Source of the DNA: an uncultured Bacteroidales bacterium
GTDB lineage: Bacteria > Bacteroidota > Bacteroidia > Bacteroidales > Muribaculaceae
NCBI GenBank assembly: GCA_902760865.1
Contig: CACWID010000019.1
Coordinates: 1-53,380 of the forward strand
Direction of reading: 5' to 3'
DNA: 53,380 nt
Positions 43,853 through 51,008 of this stretch are shown one piece after another. A program made the position numbers and the translations under genes. Under the pieces are notes generated by a model. The model was not told where the DNA came from and did not search any database. It saw only the letters and a list, made by a program, of their open reading frames with translations. Within the stretch, counting starts at the first letter, position 1. Every line of letters starts with the position of its first letter.

Positions 43853-44824
43853 ATGAAGACCATCATTACTTTTTTGAAGAATTGGACGTTGCCCAGCGCG
43901 ATTGTGTCGGGCACGGTCATCTATCTGATATTCTATTGGGTGCGGGCCTTGGACCCGGTGAGCGAGGTGATGGAGCCGATATTCGACACTATCCTGCCGC
44001 TGTTCATGAGCCTGATCCTGTTCACGACGTTCCTGCGTGTGGATTTCCACAAGATGCGTCCGGCGATGTGGCACCTGTGGGTGTCGGTGTTCCAGGTGGC
44101 GCTGGTCATCCTGCTGGTGGCGCTCATCATCGGCTTTGACATGAAGGGGAAGGATCTGATTCTGATGGAGGGCATCCTGACGTGTGTCATCTGCCCCGGA
44201 GCCAGTGCGGCCCCCGTGGTGACGGGCAAGTTGGGCGGCAATCTGGAGACGATGACGAGCTATGTGTTCCTGTCCAACATTGTCACTGTGTTTGCCGTTC
44301 CAGTCGTTTTCCCGTTGATTGACAACGATGTGGATATCAGTTTCTGGGCCGCCTTCTGGATGATCATGTACAAGGTGTTCCTGGTGCTGGTGCTGCCGCT
44401 GATTGCCGCCTATCTGGTGAAGCACTACCTGCCGCGCGTGCAGCAGCGGCTGGTGGCCATCCAGGACCTGTCGTTCTACATGTGGGGCATCTCGCTGACC
44501 ATTGTCACGGGTTGCACGGTGAAGAACATCATCAACAGCGGCGCCCCCCTGGTGTTCCTGCTGACCATCGCCATCGTGTCGCTGCTGATCTGCCTGGCGC
44601 AGTTCGCCGTGGGACGGTATATCGGGCACTTCTTCGGCACGGTCATCGAGAGCGGTCAGGGCCTGGGGCAGAAGAACACCGCCTTTGCCGTGTGGATCGC
44701 CTATACCTACCTGAGTCCGCTGTCGGTGGCCGGGCCGGGCTGCTACATCCTGTGGCAGAATGCTATCAACAGCCTGGAAATCTGGCATCACCGCAAACAG
44801 CAAGAATCTCGCGCTAAGGTTTAA
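43853..44824 (+). CDS. bile acid:sodium symporter (BASS)-type transporter
   Basis: A 323-residue inner-membrane protein with about nine to ten hydrophobic helices. The pattern 'DTILPLFMSLILFTTFLRVDF', 'ICPGASAAPVVTGKLGG' and 'TAFAVWIAYTYLSPLSVAGPG' resembles BASS carriers, whose crossover motif here reads C-P-G-A-S-A-A-P. Substrates of bacterial members range from bile acids to organic anions, so none is assigned. It is followed by a cluster of GGCATCCGC repeats. Confidence 0.72.
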   Translation: MKTIITFLKNWTLPSAIVSGTVIYLIFYWVRALDPVSEVMEPIFDTILPLFMSLILFTTFLRVDFHKMRPAMWHLWVSVFQVALVILLVALIIGFDMKGKDLILMEGILTCVICPGASAAPVVTGKLGGNLETMTSYVFLSNIVTVFAVPVVFPLIDNDVDISFWAAFWMIMYKVFLVLVLPLIAAYLVKHYLPRVQQRLVAIQDLSFYMWGISLTIVTGCTVKNIINSGAPLVFLLTIAIVSLLICLAQFAVGRYIGHFFGTVIESGQGLGQKNTAFAVWIAYTYLSPLSVAGPGCYILWQNAINSLEIWHHRKQQESRAKV

Positions 44825-44854
44825 AAAACAACTGATTAGTCTGAATTTTCTGAG

Positions 44855-45000
44855 GGCATCCGCATACTTTTATAAACTACGAATTACGCGAATTAGACTG
44901 ATTGGCATCCGCGTCCTTTAAATGAACTACGAATTGCGCGAATTAGACGAATTGGCATCCGCGTACTTGATTTTTTCGAATTTCACGAATTGGCATCCGC
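44855..45000 (+). repeat. GGCATCCGC-family repeats, locus D
   Basis: Four GGCATCCGC cores at 44855, 44904, 44954 and 44992, separated by AAACTACGAATTACGCGAAT-like or TTCGAATTTCACGAAT words. The units are shorter (38-50 bp) than the 83-bp type. They fill the spacer between the transporter and the PaaI-like thioesterase. Confidence 0.85.
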
Positions 45001-45040
45001 GTTTTGGGCTTTATTCTAAGGCGCTAAGAAATATATAAAG

Positions 45041-45517
45041 ATGAAGAAATTGATTAATCCATATCTTGAGAAGGAGGGGTATAATTGTTTTGGGTGTAGC
45101 CCTGCGAACCCTATCGGCCTGCATCTGGAATTTTGGGAGGACGGTAAGGACGTGGTTACCACCTGGTCGCCCTGCGTCAACTACGACGGCTGGGTTGAGA
45201 CCTTGCATGGCGGTATCATCAGTACGCTCATCGATGAATTGGCCAACTGGGTGCTTTCGCGCCGCCTGCAGGCCGCAGGAGTCACCACCAAACTGGAGGT
45301 GAAATTTCGCCGTCCTGTCTCAACTCGTGACCCGCAGATTACCCTGCGCGGCCACATCACGGGTAACGTAAAGAATTTCTACACCGTGCATGTTACCCTG
45401 CATGACAGCGAAGGTCGCCTGTGTGACGAGGGCGATGTCACCTACTGCATGTTCGACAAGGAGCGTTCCCGCGCGATGGGCTTCACCGCCTGCCTTACCG
45501 AAGACGAGGTGTTGTGA
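45041..45517 (+). CDS. PaaI-type hotdog thioesterase
   Basis: A 158-residue hotdog-fold protein. 'HGGIISTLIDELANWVL' is the PaaI-family active-site helix, preceded by an N-terminal Cys pair 'NCFGCSPANPIGLHL' seen in the family's zinc-free branch. It probably hydrolyses an acyl- or aryl-CoA thioester. The start at 45041 (MKKLINPYL) fits family starts. It is followed by a short GTGATTA array. Confidence 0.84.
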   Translation: MKKLINPYLEKEGYNCFGCSPANPIGLHLEFWEDGKDVVTTWSPCVNYDGWVETLHGGIISTLIDELANWVLSRRLQAAGVTTKLEVKFRRPVSTRDPQITLRGHITGNVKNFYTVHVTLHDSEGRLCDEGDVTYCMFDKERSRAMGFTACLTEDEVL

Positions 45518-45534
45518 TTAGTGATTAGAGATTA
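45514..45534. repeat. 7-bp-period array, word GTGATTA
   Basis: GTGATTA, GTGATTA, GAGATTA, starting inside the stop codon of the thioesterase gene. It is a short example of the 7-bp class. Confidence 0.6.
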
Positions 45535-45558
45535 GTGGGATTGGAGCATTGACGGCGC

Positions 45559-46683
45559 TTAGCCACGCTGGGTGATCAGGCGGGCGGCGGTGGTGGTGCA
45601 GACGTTGGTGCCGAGGCGGTCGGCGAGGCGGCGGTAGCCGTCGAGCATGGCGGTGCGCTCGCGGGTGTCACCTAATAGGACGGACAGCTGCTCGTCGATG
45701 CTGTCGATGGTGCAGAGGTGCATGAGGAGCTCGGGAATGACGGGCTCGTCGGTGATGAGGTTGGGAAGGGTGACGTATTTTCCAGAAAGCAGTTTTCGGT
45801 AGAAATTATAGGACCACTTGCTGCCGTTGAAGCGGTAGCAGGCGACTTGTGGTGTGCCTAGCAAGGCCGTCTCGAGGGTGGCGGTGCCCGAGGTGACCAA
45901 TGCGGCACGGGCGTGGTGGACCAAAGGGTAAGTTTGGTCGCGCAGCACGGGAATTGCCTTGCCGGCCATGACCTCGCGGTAGAGATTGTCATTGATGCTG
46001 GGGGCGCCGGCAATGACGGCCTGGTACTCGGGATGACGTGCCGCAGCCTCGATCATCAAGGGCAGATTGTCGCGGATTTCACGGACGCGTGAACCGGGCA
46101 CGAGAGCGATGACGGGTCGGTCAGATAGGCCGTTTTCTTCGATGAAATGGGCAAAATCGGGAAAATCCTTGCTGGCTTGAGCTACCTCCTGGACGGTGGG
46201 ATTGCCGACGTAGGTCGCCTGGTAGTTGTGCTCGCGGTACCAGTCGGGTTCGAAGGGCAGGATGCAGTACATGTGGTCCACATAGCGACGGATGTCACGC
46301 ACTCGCCACTGCTTCCAGACCCACACCTTGGGAGAGATGAAATAGTGAACAGGGATGCCCAGGTTGTGGGCATACTTGGCTATCTTGAGGTTGAACGAGG
46401 GGTAGTCTATCAGGATGATGGCGCCAGGTTGCCACTCGTCGATGGCCCGTCGCGCTGTGCCCATGAAACCGAGAATCTTGCCCAGGTGCTTGATGACATC
46501 GGCAAACCCCATGTAGGCCATGTCGCGGTAGTGGATGATGGGCTGACTGCCCGCCTGGGCCGCCATGAGGTCGCCTCCCAGGAAATGGAACTGAGCCTGC
46601 GGGTCCAGCTGCTTGAGCGATTGGATGAGGTGTGAGGCATGTAGGTCGCCCGAAGCCTCTCCGGCGATGAGGAAGTATTTCAT
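45559..46683 (-). CDS. lpxB: lipid-A-disaccharide synthase
   Basis: A 374-residue GT19 glycosyltransferase that joins UDP-2,3-diacylglucosamine and lipid X. 'MKYFLIAGEASGDLHASHL' (N-terminal nucleotide fold), 'YFISPKVWVWKQWRVRDIRRYVDHMYCILPFE', 'VPGSRVREI' and 'ALVTSGTATLETALLGTPQVACY' are the LpxB motifs. Its start overlaps the folA stop by four bases (ATGA), so the two are co-translated although unrelated in pathway. Confidence 0.94.
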   Translation of the reverse strand: MKYFLIAGEASGDLHASHLIQSLKQLDPQAQFHFLGGDLMAAQAGSQPIIHYRDMAYMGFADVIKHLGKILGFMGTARRAIDEWQPGAIILIDYPSFNLKIAKYAHNLGIPVHYFISPKVWVWKQWRVRDIRRYVDHMYCILPFEPDWYREHNYQATYVGNPTVQEVAQASKDFPDFAHFIEENGLSDRPVIALVPGSRVREIRDNLPLMIEAAARHPEYQAVIAGAPSINDNLYREVMAGKAIPVLRDQTYPLVHHARAALVTSGTATLETALLGTPQVACYRFNGSKWSYNFYRKLLSGKYVTLPNLITDEPVIPELLMHLCTIDSIDEQLSVLLGDTRERTAMLDGYRRLADRLGTNVCTTTAARLITQRG

Positions 46684-47177
46684 GGCTTGCGGCGTTTGAG
46701 GGTGATGAAATCGAACTCGTAGGCATTCTTGTGGTCGCTCTTGTGGTGCTCGCGGCTCACCTCCTGCCAGTCGTCCATGTCGATGGCGGGGAAGAAGGCG
46801 TCGGCGCTGGCCCAGCGGGCATGGATGCGCGTCAGGTGCAGTACATCCACCAGCGGCAACGACTGCTCATAGACCTGTGCTCCGCCGATAATGAAGATCG
46901 TGTCGGTCTCGGCAGCCGCGATAGCGTCCTCGAGGCTGTGTACCACCGTCACGCCAGGGTATTGCCAGCCGGCGTTGCGGGTGATGACGATGTTCTGGCG
47001 GCCGGGCAAGGGGCGGCGCGGGAACGACTCGAAGGTCTTGCGGCCCATGACGATGCTGTGCCCCATGGTCACTTCCTTGAAGTGCTTCATGTCGGCGGGC
47101 AGGTGGCACAATAAGTCGCCCTGGCGCCCAATGGCACCATTCTCGTCGATTGCTACTATCGCATGGATGGATTTCAT
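46680..47177 (-). CDS. folA: dihydrofolate reductase
   Basis: A 165-residue DHFR producing tetrahydrofolate. 'HAIVAIDENGAIGRQGDLLCHLPADMKHFK' holds the Met20-like loop and substrate Asp, 'IVMGRKTFESFPRRPLPGRQNIVITR' the NADPH loop, and 'FIIGGAQVYEQSLP' the C-terminal block. It lies between thyA and lpxB in one direction; with thyA it recycles dihydrofolate. The 124-base spacer to thyA is filled with a 9-bp and then a 7-bp array. Confidence 0.94.
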   Translation of the reverse strand: MKSIHAIVAIDENGAIGRQGDLLCHLPADMKHFKEVTMGHSIVMGRKTFESFPRRPLPGRQNIVITRNAGWQYPGVTVVHSLEDAIAAAETDTIFIIGGAQVYEQSLPLVDVLHLTRIHARWASADAFFPAIDMDDWQEVSREHHKSDHKNAYEFDFITLKRRKP

Positions 47178-47196
47178 GTTGACTCGATTTTTGTTC

Positions 47197-47268
47197 TCTA
47201 GATGCTCTAGATATTCTAGATGCTCTAGATAATCTAGATTTTCTAGATAATCTAGATTTTCTAGAACT
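47197..47268. repeat. 9-bp-period TCTAGANNN array (8 copies)
   Basis: TCTAGA starts at 47197, 47206, 47215, 47224, 47233, 47242, 47251 and 47260: exactly nine bases apart. The three-base spacers are TGC, TAT, TGC, TAA, TTT, TAA, TTT and ACT. Same design as 18805-18840. Confidence 0.92.
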
Positions 47269-47270
47269 GC

Positions 47271-47301
47271 TAACTCCTAACTTCTAACTCCTAACTCCTG
47301 A
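47271..47301. repeat. 7-bp-period array, word TAACTCC
   Basis: TAACTCC, TAACTTC, TAACTCC, TAACTCC and a partial unit, following the 9-bp array without a gap of more than two bases and ending at the thyA stop codon. Confidence 0.8.
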
Positions 47302-48096
47302 CTACACTGAAACCTCGCCCTTGATGGCGGGCCAGGGGTCGTAGCCCTCGAGGGTGAAGTCCTCGTACTTGTAGTCGTCGATGCTCTTGACATCGGGATT
47401 CAGGACCATGCGGGGCAGGGGACGCGGTTCGCGCGAGAGCTGCTCCCGGATCTGGTCGAAGTGGTTGCGGTAGATGTGGGCATCGCCGAAGGTGTGGATG
47501 AACTCACCCGGCTCGAGGTCCGTCACGTGGGCCACCATCATCAACAGCAGCGCATAGGAGGCGATGTTGAACGGCACGCCCAGGAAGAGGTCGGCGCTGC
47601 GCTGGTAGAGCTGGAGGCTCAGTTTGCCGTCGGCCACATAGAACTGGAACAGCGAGTGGCACGGCGGCAGCTTCATGGTAGGCACCTCGGCTACGTTCCA
47701 CGCGCTGACCATGATGCGTCGGCTGTCGGGGGTGTTCCTGATTTGGTCGATGACCTGAGCAATCTGGTCGATGGTGCCGCCGTTGCCGTCGGGCCAGGCA
47801 CGCCACTGGCTGCCATAGACGGGCCCTAGGTCGCCGTTCTCGTCGGCCCACTCGTTCCAGATGCGCACGCCGTGCTCCTGCAGCCAGCGCACGTTGGTGT
47901 CGCCGCGCAGGAACCACAGCAGTTCATAGATGATGGACTTGAGGTGCACCTTCTTGGTCGTGAGCAGCGGGAATCCGTCGGCCAGGTTGCAGCGCAACTG
48001 GTAGCCGAACACACTGCGCGTTCCGGTTCCCGTGCGGTCTTCCTTGTCCACGCCGTGCTCCATCACATGTCGCACCAGGTCAAGATATTGTTTCAT
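47302..48096 (-). CDS. thyA: thymidylate synthase
   Basis: A 264-residue ThyA. '[20 protein letters not shown]' opens it; the catalytic '[14 protein letters not shown]' places Cys146, the same number as in E. coli. '[20 protein letters not shown]' (phosphate and folate sites) and the C-terminal '[15 protein letters not shown]' are complete. It converts dUMP to dTMP, consuming methylene-tetrahydrofolate that folA recycles. Spacers on both sides are tandem arrays. Confidence 0.96.
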   Translation of the reverse strand: MKQYLDLVRHVMEHGVDKEDRTGTGTRSVFGYQLRCNLADGFPLLTTKKVHLKSIIYELLWFLRGDTNVRWLQEHGVRIWNEWADENGDLGPVYGSQWRAWPDGNGGTIDQIAQVIDQIRNTPDSRRIMVSAWNVAEVPTMKLPPCHSLFQFYVADGKLSLQLYQRSADLFLGVPFNIASYALLLMMVAHVTDLEPGEFIHTFGDAHIYRNHFDQIREQLSREPRPLPRMVLNPDVKSIDDYKYEDFTLEGYDPWPAIKGEVSV

Positions 48097-48130
48097 TTTA
48101 GTTTCTAGTTTTTAGTCCCTAGTTTCTAGT
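48096..48130. repeat. 7-bp-period array, word YYYTAGT
   Basis: TTTTAGT, TTCTAGT, TTTTAGT, CCCTAGT, TTCTAGT, beginning with the last base of the thyA start codon (minus strand) and ending three bases before the stop codon of the DUF2752 gene. Confidence 0.8.
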
Positions 48131-48133
48131 TGT

Positions 48134-48511
48134 TTACCAGTTGAAGATGTTGCGCAGCAGCCACCAGATGAGTACCATGGCCAGGAAGAGCCAGATGAGC
48201 AACGGCGCGTTGAGGCGGGCATACAGGCGCGGATTGCGTGTGCGCCGCGACTCGGCGTAGAGGCACAGGCAGATCCAGGGGATTGCCACGAACAGCATCG
48301 CGTTGTACCTGAAAGACCCGGCTATATCGCCGTGCAGCAGGGCGTGGAAGGCGCGCTGGGAACCGCATCCGGGGCACTTGTAACCCGTTAGTTCCAGGTA
48401 GGGGCACTGCGGGAAAACGCTTGACTGTGACGGGTCCAGCGCAAAATAGATAGGGCCGAGCGCCAGCAGCAGAACGGCGGCCAACACTATGAGAAGCGGG
48501 CGAAGCCTCAT
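48134..48511 (-). CDS. DUF2752 membrane protein
   Basis: A 125-residue protein with three membrane segments (about residues 5-25, 65-85, 100-120). The family motif 'GYKCPGCGSQRAFHALLHGD' holds two cysteines in C-P-G-C-G and a conserved Arg-Ala. DUF2752 has no established function. It sits 15 bases after a CD225/GYF gene, a pairing often seen in Bacteroidota in my recollection, and leads into thyA. Confidence 0.84.
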   Translation of the reverse strand: MRLRPLLIVLAAVLLLALGPIYFALDPSQSSVFPQCPYLELTGYKCPGCGSQRAFHALLHGDIAGSFRYNAMLFVAIPWICLCLYAESRRTRNPRLYARLNAPLLIWLFLAMVLIWWLLRNIFNW

Positions 48512-48526
48512 GCCGAGCCGAACAGA

Positions 48527-49078
48527 CTACATCGACATGCCCATCGAGAAGCTCTTGATCATCAGTGCCAAGGGTACATAGAGGAGGCCCAAGATGATGG
48601 TGATGATGCACCACCATGCACCCGTCTCGCTGGCCCGCTTGGCGCCCTCGATGTCACCCTCGTTGTACTTGCGGCTCACCTTGAGCGCATAGACGATGGC
48701 GACGATTCCGGTGGGGATGCAGCAGAGCACGGTTGTGATGATGGCCCACACCAGGTTGGTGGGCGGGCAGGGCTCAGAGGCAGCCGGTTGTGTGCCGGCA
48801 TATTGCGGCTGCTGGTAGGGCTGTGCGGGCTGCTGGTAAGGCTGTCCTGTGACAGTCTCGCTCTGTCGGGGAACTTCGGGCTGGGCAGCGGGCTGCTGCG
48901 TGGTGGGCGCTCCGGCCATTCCATAGACACCCTGCAACTCAGGAAGTTGGGTGATTTTTACCCAGTCGGTGAGTCCCTCGCGCCAGACGTAGGCCTCGTC
49001 GGTGAGTCCCATCTGTTTCATGCCGTCCAGGTCCACGGGGCCCGACTGCACACCTTTATGGTTAATCCAATAATTCAT
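48527..49078 (-). CDS. GYF-like plus CD225/dispanin membrane protein
   Basis: A 183-residue protein. Residues 1-48 form a GYF_2/DUF4339-like domain (NYWINHKGVQSGPVDLDGMKQM ... YVWREGLTDWVKI). A Gln/Pro-rich low-complexity linker with repeated YQQPQ words (about residues 60-105) follows. The C-terminal CD225 region has two membrane segments around a reentrant 'CCIPTGIVAIVYALKVSRKYNEGDIEGA' motif. Such proteins are membrane-associated, but their bacterial function is unknown. It is first in a run of five same-strand genes down to lpxB. Confidence 0.84.
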   Translation of the reverse strand: MNYWINHKGVQSGPVDLDGMKQMGLTDEAYVWREGLTDWVKITQLPELQGVYGMAGAPTTQQPAAQPEVPRQSETVTGQPYQQPAQPYQQPQYAGTQPAASEPCPPTNLVWAIITTVLCCIPTGIVAIVYALKVSRKYNEGDIEGAKRASETGAWWCIITIILGLLYVPLALMIKSFSMGMSM

Positions 49079-49108
49079 AACGTTAGTAGAATGATGTTGC
49101 TATAAGTC

Positions 49109-49139
49109 GCAAAGATAGTATAATTTTGGAAGATATCAA
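49109..49139 (-). promoter_or_regulatory. promoter of the CD225-DUF2752-thyA-folA-lpxB run
   Basis: On the minus strand TTG (49137-49139) is followed after 19 bases by TATCTTTG (49110-49117), about 31 bases before the start codon. It is the only good promoter seen upstream of thyA. Confidence 0.68.
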
Positions 49140-49229
49140 TAAATAACCTTCTAAAACAGCGTCATGCGAGGACAAATTGCCTTCAGGCGCCGACGGCAAT
49201 GAAATAATTGTGTTTTTCTTTTAATTTGA

Positions 49230-49259
49230 ACGTCCCTCGAGCAGAACGGCAAGGGACGT
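49230..49259 (-). terminator. hairpin after the phospholipase gene
   Basis: ACGTCCCT (49230-49237) pairs with AGGGACGT (49252-49259), 17 bases after the stop on the minus strand. The tail (TCAAATTAAAAG) is only weakly T-rich. Confidence 0.45.
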
Positions 49260-49275
49260 GAGGTGGCGACGGGGG

Positions 49276-50118
49276 TCAGAAGTCGCTGAAGAAGCGGGGG
49301 CGGATGAGGAGGCCGATGCGCAGGCGTGAGTGGTACTGCTTGTAGTCCATCATGCACTCGCCGTAGCCGTTGTAGTACTGGAGCATGATGAACTGGTTGG
49401 AGTTGTGGTTGATGCGGAAGCCCAGCTGGACGATGGTGTTGAAGTTCAAGTCCCAGCCCTTGCGCTTGACCAGAGTCATGTCGAGCACCCACTTGTTGTC
49501 GTTGCTGATGGCTTGGAAACCAGCCTGGTAGATGCCGCTGTAGCGGAGGATGTCGCGGTTGTACTTGCCGTCGACGATGGGTATCCAGTACTTGGCGTGG
49601 GCCATGAGCTGCGGAGAGATATAGGCCTCGCCGGCCCATGAAATCTTGTTCCAACTGCGTGACTTGGTGCCGTCCTTGCCATTGGATTCATGCTCGAACA
49701 TCACGGTCACCTTGCCCACCAGCTTATTCTTCATGATGATGTGCCTGGACAGGCCGATACCCGGGTTGAAGTTCAGGTCGTGGAATGGCAGCGAGTTGCG
49801 GAAGACGTGCCAGATGGCCTTCTGGGTGTAGAACAGGTAGAGGTAGGAGTGGAAGGGCAGCACACTCTTGGTGAGGCGCTGCTGGAAGCTGACTTGGAAT
49901 TTGACGTCGCTGTTGTAGGCGTCAGGCGTGCCGCCGAGGACCGTGCCCCCGACGAAATAGGTGTCCTTGTAGAGGCTGAAATAGGGCCTGCTGTCCAGTT
50001 CGGCACGGATACTGTCGGCCACTTCCTGGCTTGATTTTTCGACAGTAACAATCTGTGCACCAGCCGAGAGGCTCACCCCGATGCAGCAGGTTATCAATAT
50101 CAGTAGATGTCGTATCAT
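49276..50118 (-). CDS. pldA: outer-membrane phospholipase A (OMPLA)
   Basis: A 280-residue protein with a signal peptide (MIRHLLILITCCIGVSLSAGAQ). The catalytic region 'FEHESNGKDGTKSRSWNKI' matches E. coli OMPLA (H-x-S-N-G ... S-R-S-W-N), giving His143, Ser145 and Asn157. Beta strands and the C-terminal 'RPRFFSDF' complete the 12-stranded barrel. The enzyme hydrolyses phospholipids in the outer leaflet of the outer membrane. The reading frame stays open further upstream, but that part overlaps DUF554 in another frame and is not coding. Confidence 0.9.
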   Translation of the reverse strand: MIRHLLILITCCIGVSLSAGAQIVTVEKSSQEVADSIRAELDSRPYFSLYKDTYFVGGTVLGGTPDAYNSDVKFQVSFQQRLTKSVLPFHSYLYLFYTQKAIWHVFRNSLPFHDLNFNPGIGLSRHIIMKNKLVGKVTVMFEHESNGKDGTKSRSWNKISWAGEAYISPQLMAHAKYWIPIVDGKYNRDILRYSGIYQAGFQAISNDNKWVLDMTLVKRKGWDLNFNTIVQLGFRINHNSNQFIMLQYYNGYGECMMDYKQYHSRLRIGLLIRPRFFSDF

Positions 50119-50152
50119 GATAGTAATATAGTAATGGTAGTGCTTTGATTGG

Positions 50153-50160
50153 CAAAGGTA
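50153..50160 (-). promoter_or_regulatory. -7 box of pldA
   Basis: TACCTTTG on the minus strand, 34 bases before the start codon. Confidence 0.5.
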
Positions 50161-50201
50161 TAAAAAAACCGGAATATCAGCGCATGGCGGGCGCGGAATA
50201 T

Positions 50202-50894
50202 TTAGCCGATGAGCCACATGAGCATGAACCACAGGGGAGGGACGGCCAGTGCCGGCAGCATGTTGAGCACATGGCAATCCTTGATGCGCAGCAGCGACAA
50301 GCCCGAGCCCGTGATCATCAGTCCGCCGACGATGAGCAGTTCGGCCATCAAGGCCTCGCTGACCGCCTCGCTGGATAACATGGCCACCATATAGAACATG
50401 CCCTGCCACAGGAACAGAGCCGGCGCCGCCAGCAGCATGCCGATGCCGTAGGTCGAGCCGAAGATGGTGGCCGTCACCAGGTCGAGCGTGGCGTTGGTGA
50501 ACAGGAAAGTGTGGTCGCCCTGCAGCGCGCTGATGACGGGTCCCAGCATCGACAACGGACCGATGCAATAGACCAGTGTCGCCGTCGCCAGGCCGTCGGC
50601 CAGTCGGTTCTCGGCACCGCCCTTGCTCCGCCGTTTCACCAGGCGATGAAACCTGCCGTCGATGTCGAGCGCCACACCCGCGACGCTGCCGATGGCCATC
50701 GCCGCGATGAACAGTACCGGGTACTGGCTCTTGGGGAGGTTGGTGACCACGGCATTGAGTCCGATGGCGAAGCATGCCAGGCCCAGCGCGTCGTAGAGCA
50801 CATTCTTGTATTTCTCCTTGATGCCCTTGTGCAGCGCCACGCCGATGAGCGTTCCCGCAACAATGGTGCAAGTATTGACAATTGTTCCAATCAT
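50202..50894 (-). CDS. DUF554 membrane protein
   Basis: A 230-residue inner-membrane protein with about seven membrane segments. The family pattern is seen in 'IGTIVNTCTIVAGTLIGV', 'DALGLACFAIGLNAV', 'YCIGPLSMLGPV' and 'STYGIGMLLAAPALFLWQG'. DUF554 proteins are sometimes called YdfK and have no settled function, possibly transport. It lies between pldA and the divergent GH89 gene. Confidence 0.88.
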   Translation of the reverse strand: MIGTIVNTCTIVAGTLIGVALHKGIKEKYKNVLYDALGLACFAIGLNAVVTNLPKSQYPVLFIAAMAIGSVAGVALDIDGRFHRLVKRRSKGGAENRLADGLATATLVYCIGPLSMLGPVISALQGDHTFLFTNATLDLVTATIFGSTYGIGMLLAAPALFLWQGMFYMVAMLSSEAVSEALMAELLIVGGLMITGSGLSLLRIKDCHVLNMLPALAVPPLWFMLMWLIG

Positions 50895-50948
50895 GACAGG
50901 TTTCTATAGAATTTGACCCACAAAAATACATAAAAAAAGCACTCGGGC

Positions 50949-50979
50949 TTGTGCCGAACGGATTATATCGTTAAATTTG
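50949..50979 (+). promoter_or_regulatory. promoter of the GH89 gene
   Basis: TTG (50949-50951), 20 bases, TAAATTTG (50972-50979): a good match to the -33/-7 consensus, about 25 bases before the start. Confidence 0.7.
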
Positions 50980-51008
50980 CATTTGATAAACCAGAAGAAA
51001 TGGCTATT

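Noticed and set aside
43632-43856. A 74-codon plus-strand frame before the BASS-type gene
   Set aside because: It spans the GAGACGCAA palindrome and the -7 box, and has no match or start signal.
49276-50931. A 551-codon minus-strand open frame covering pldA and upstream DNA
   Set aside because: Its upstream half overlaps DUF554 in another frame and has no family match; the signal peptide of pldA at 50118 marks the real start.
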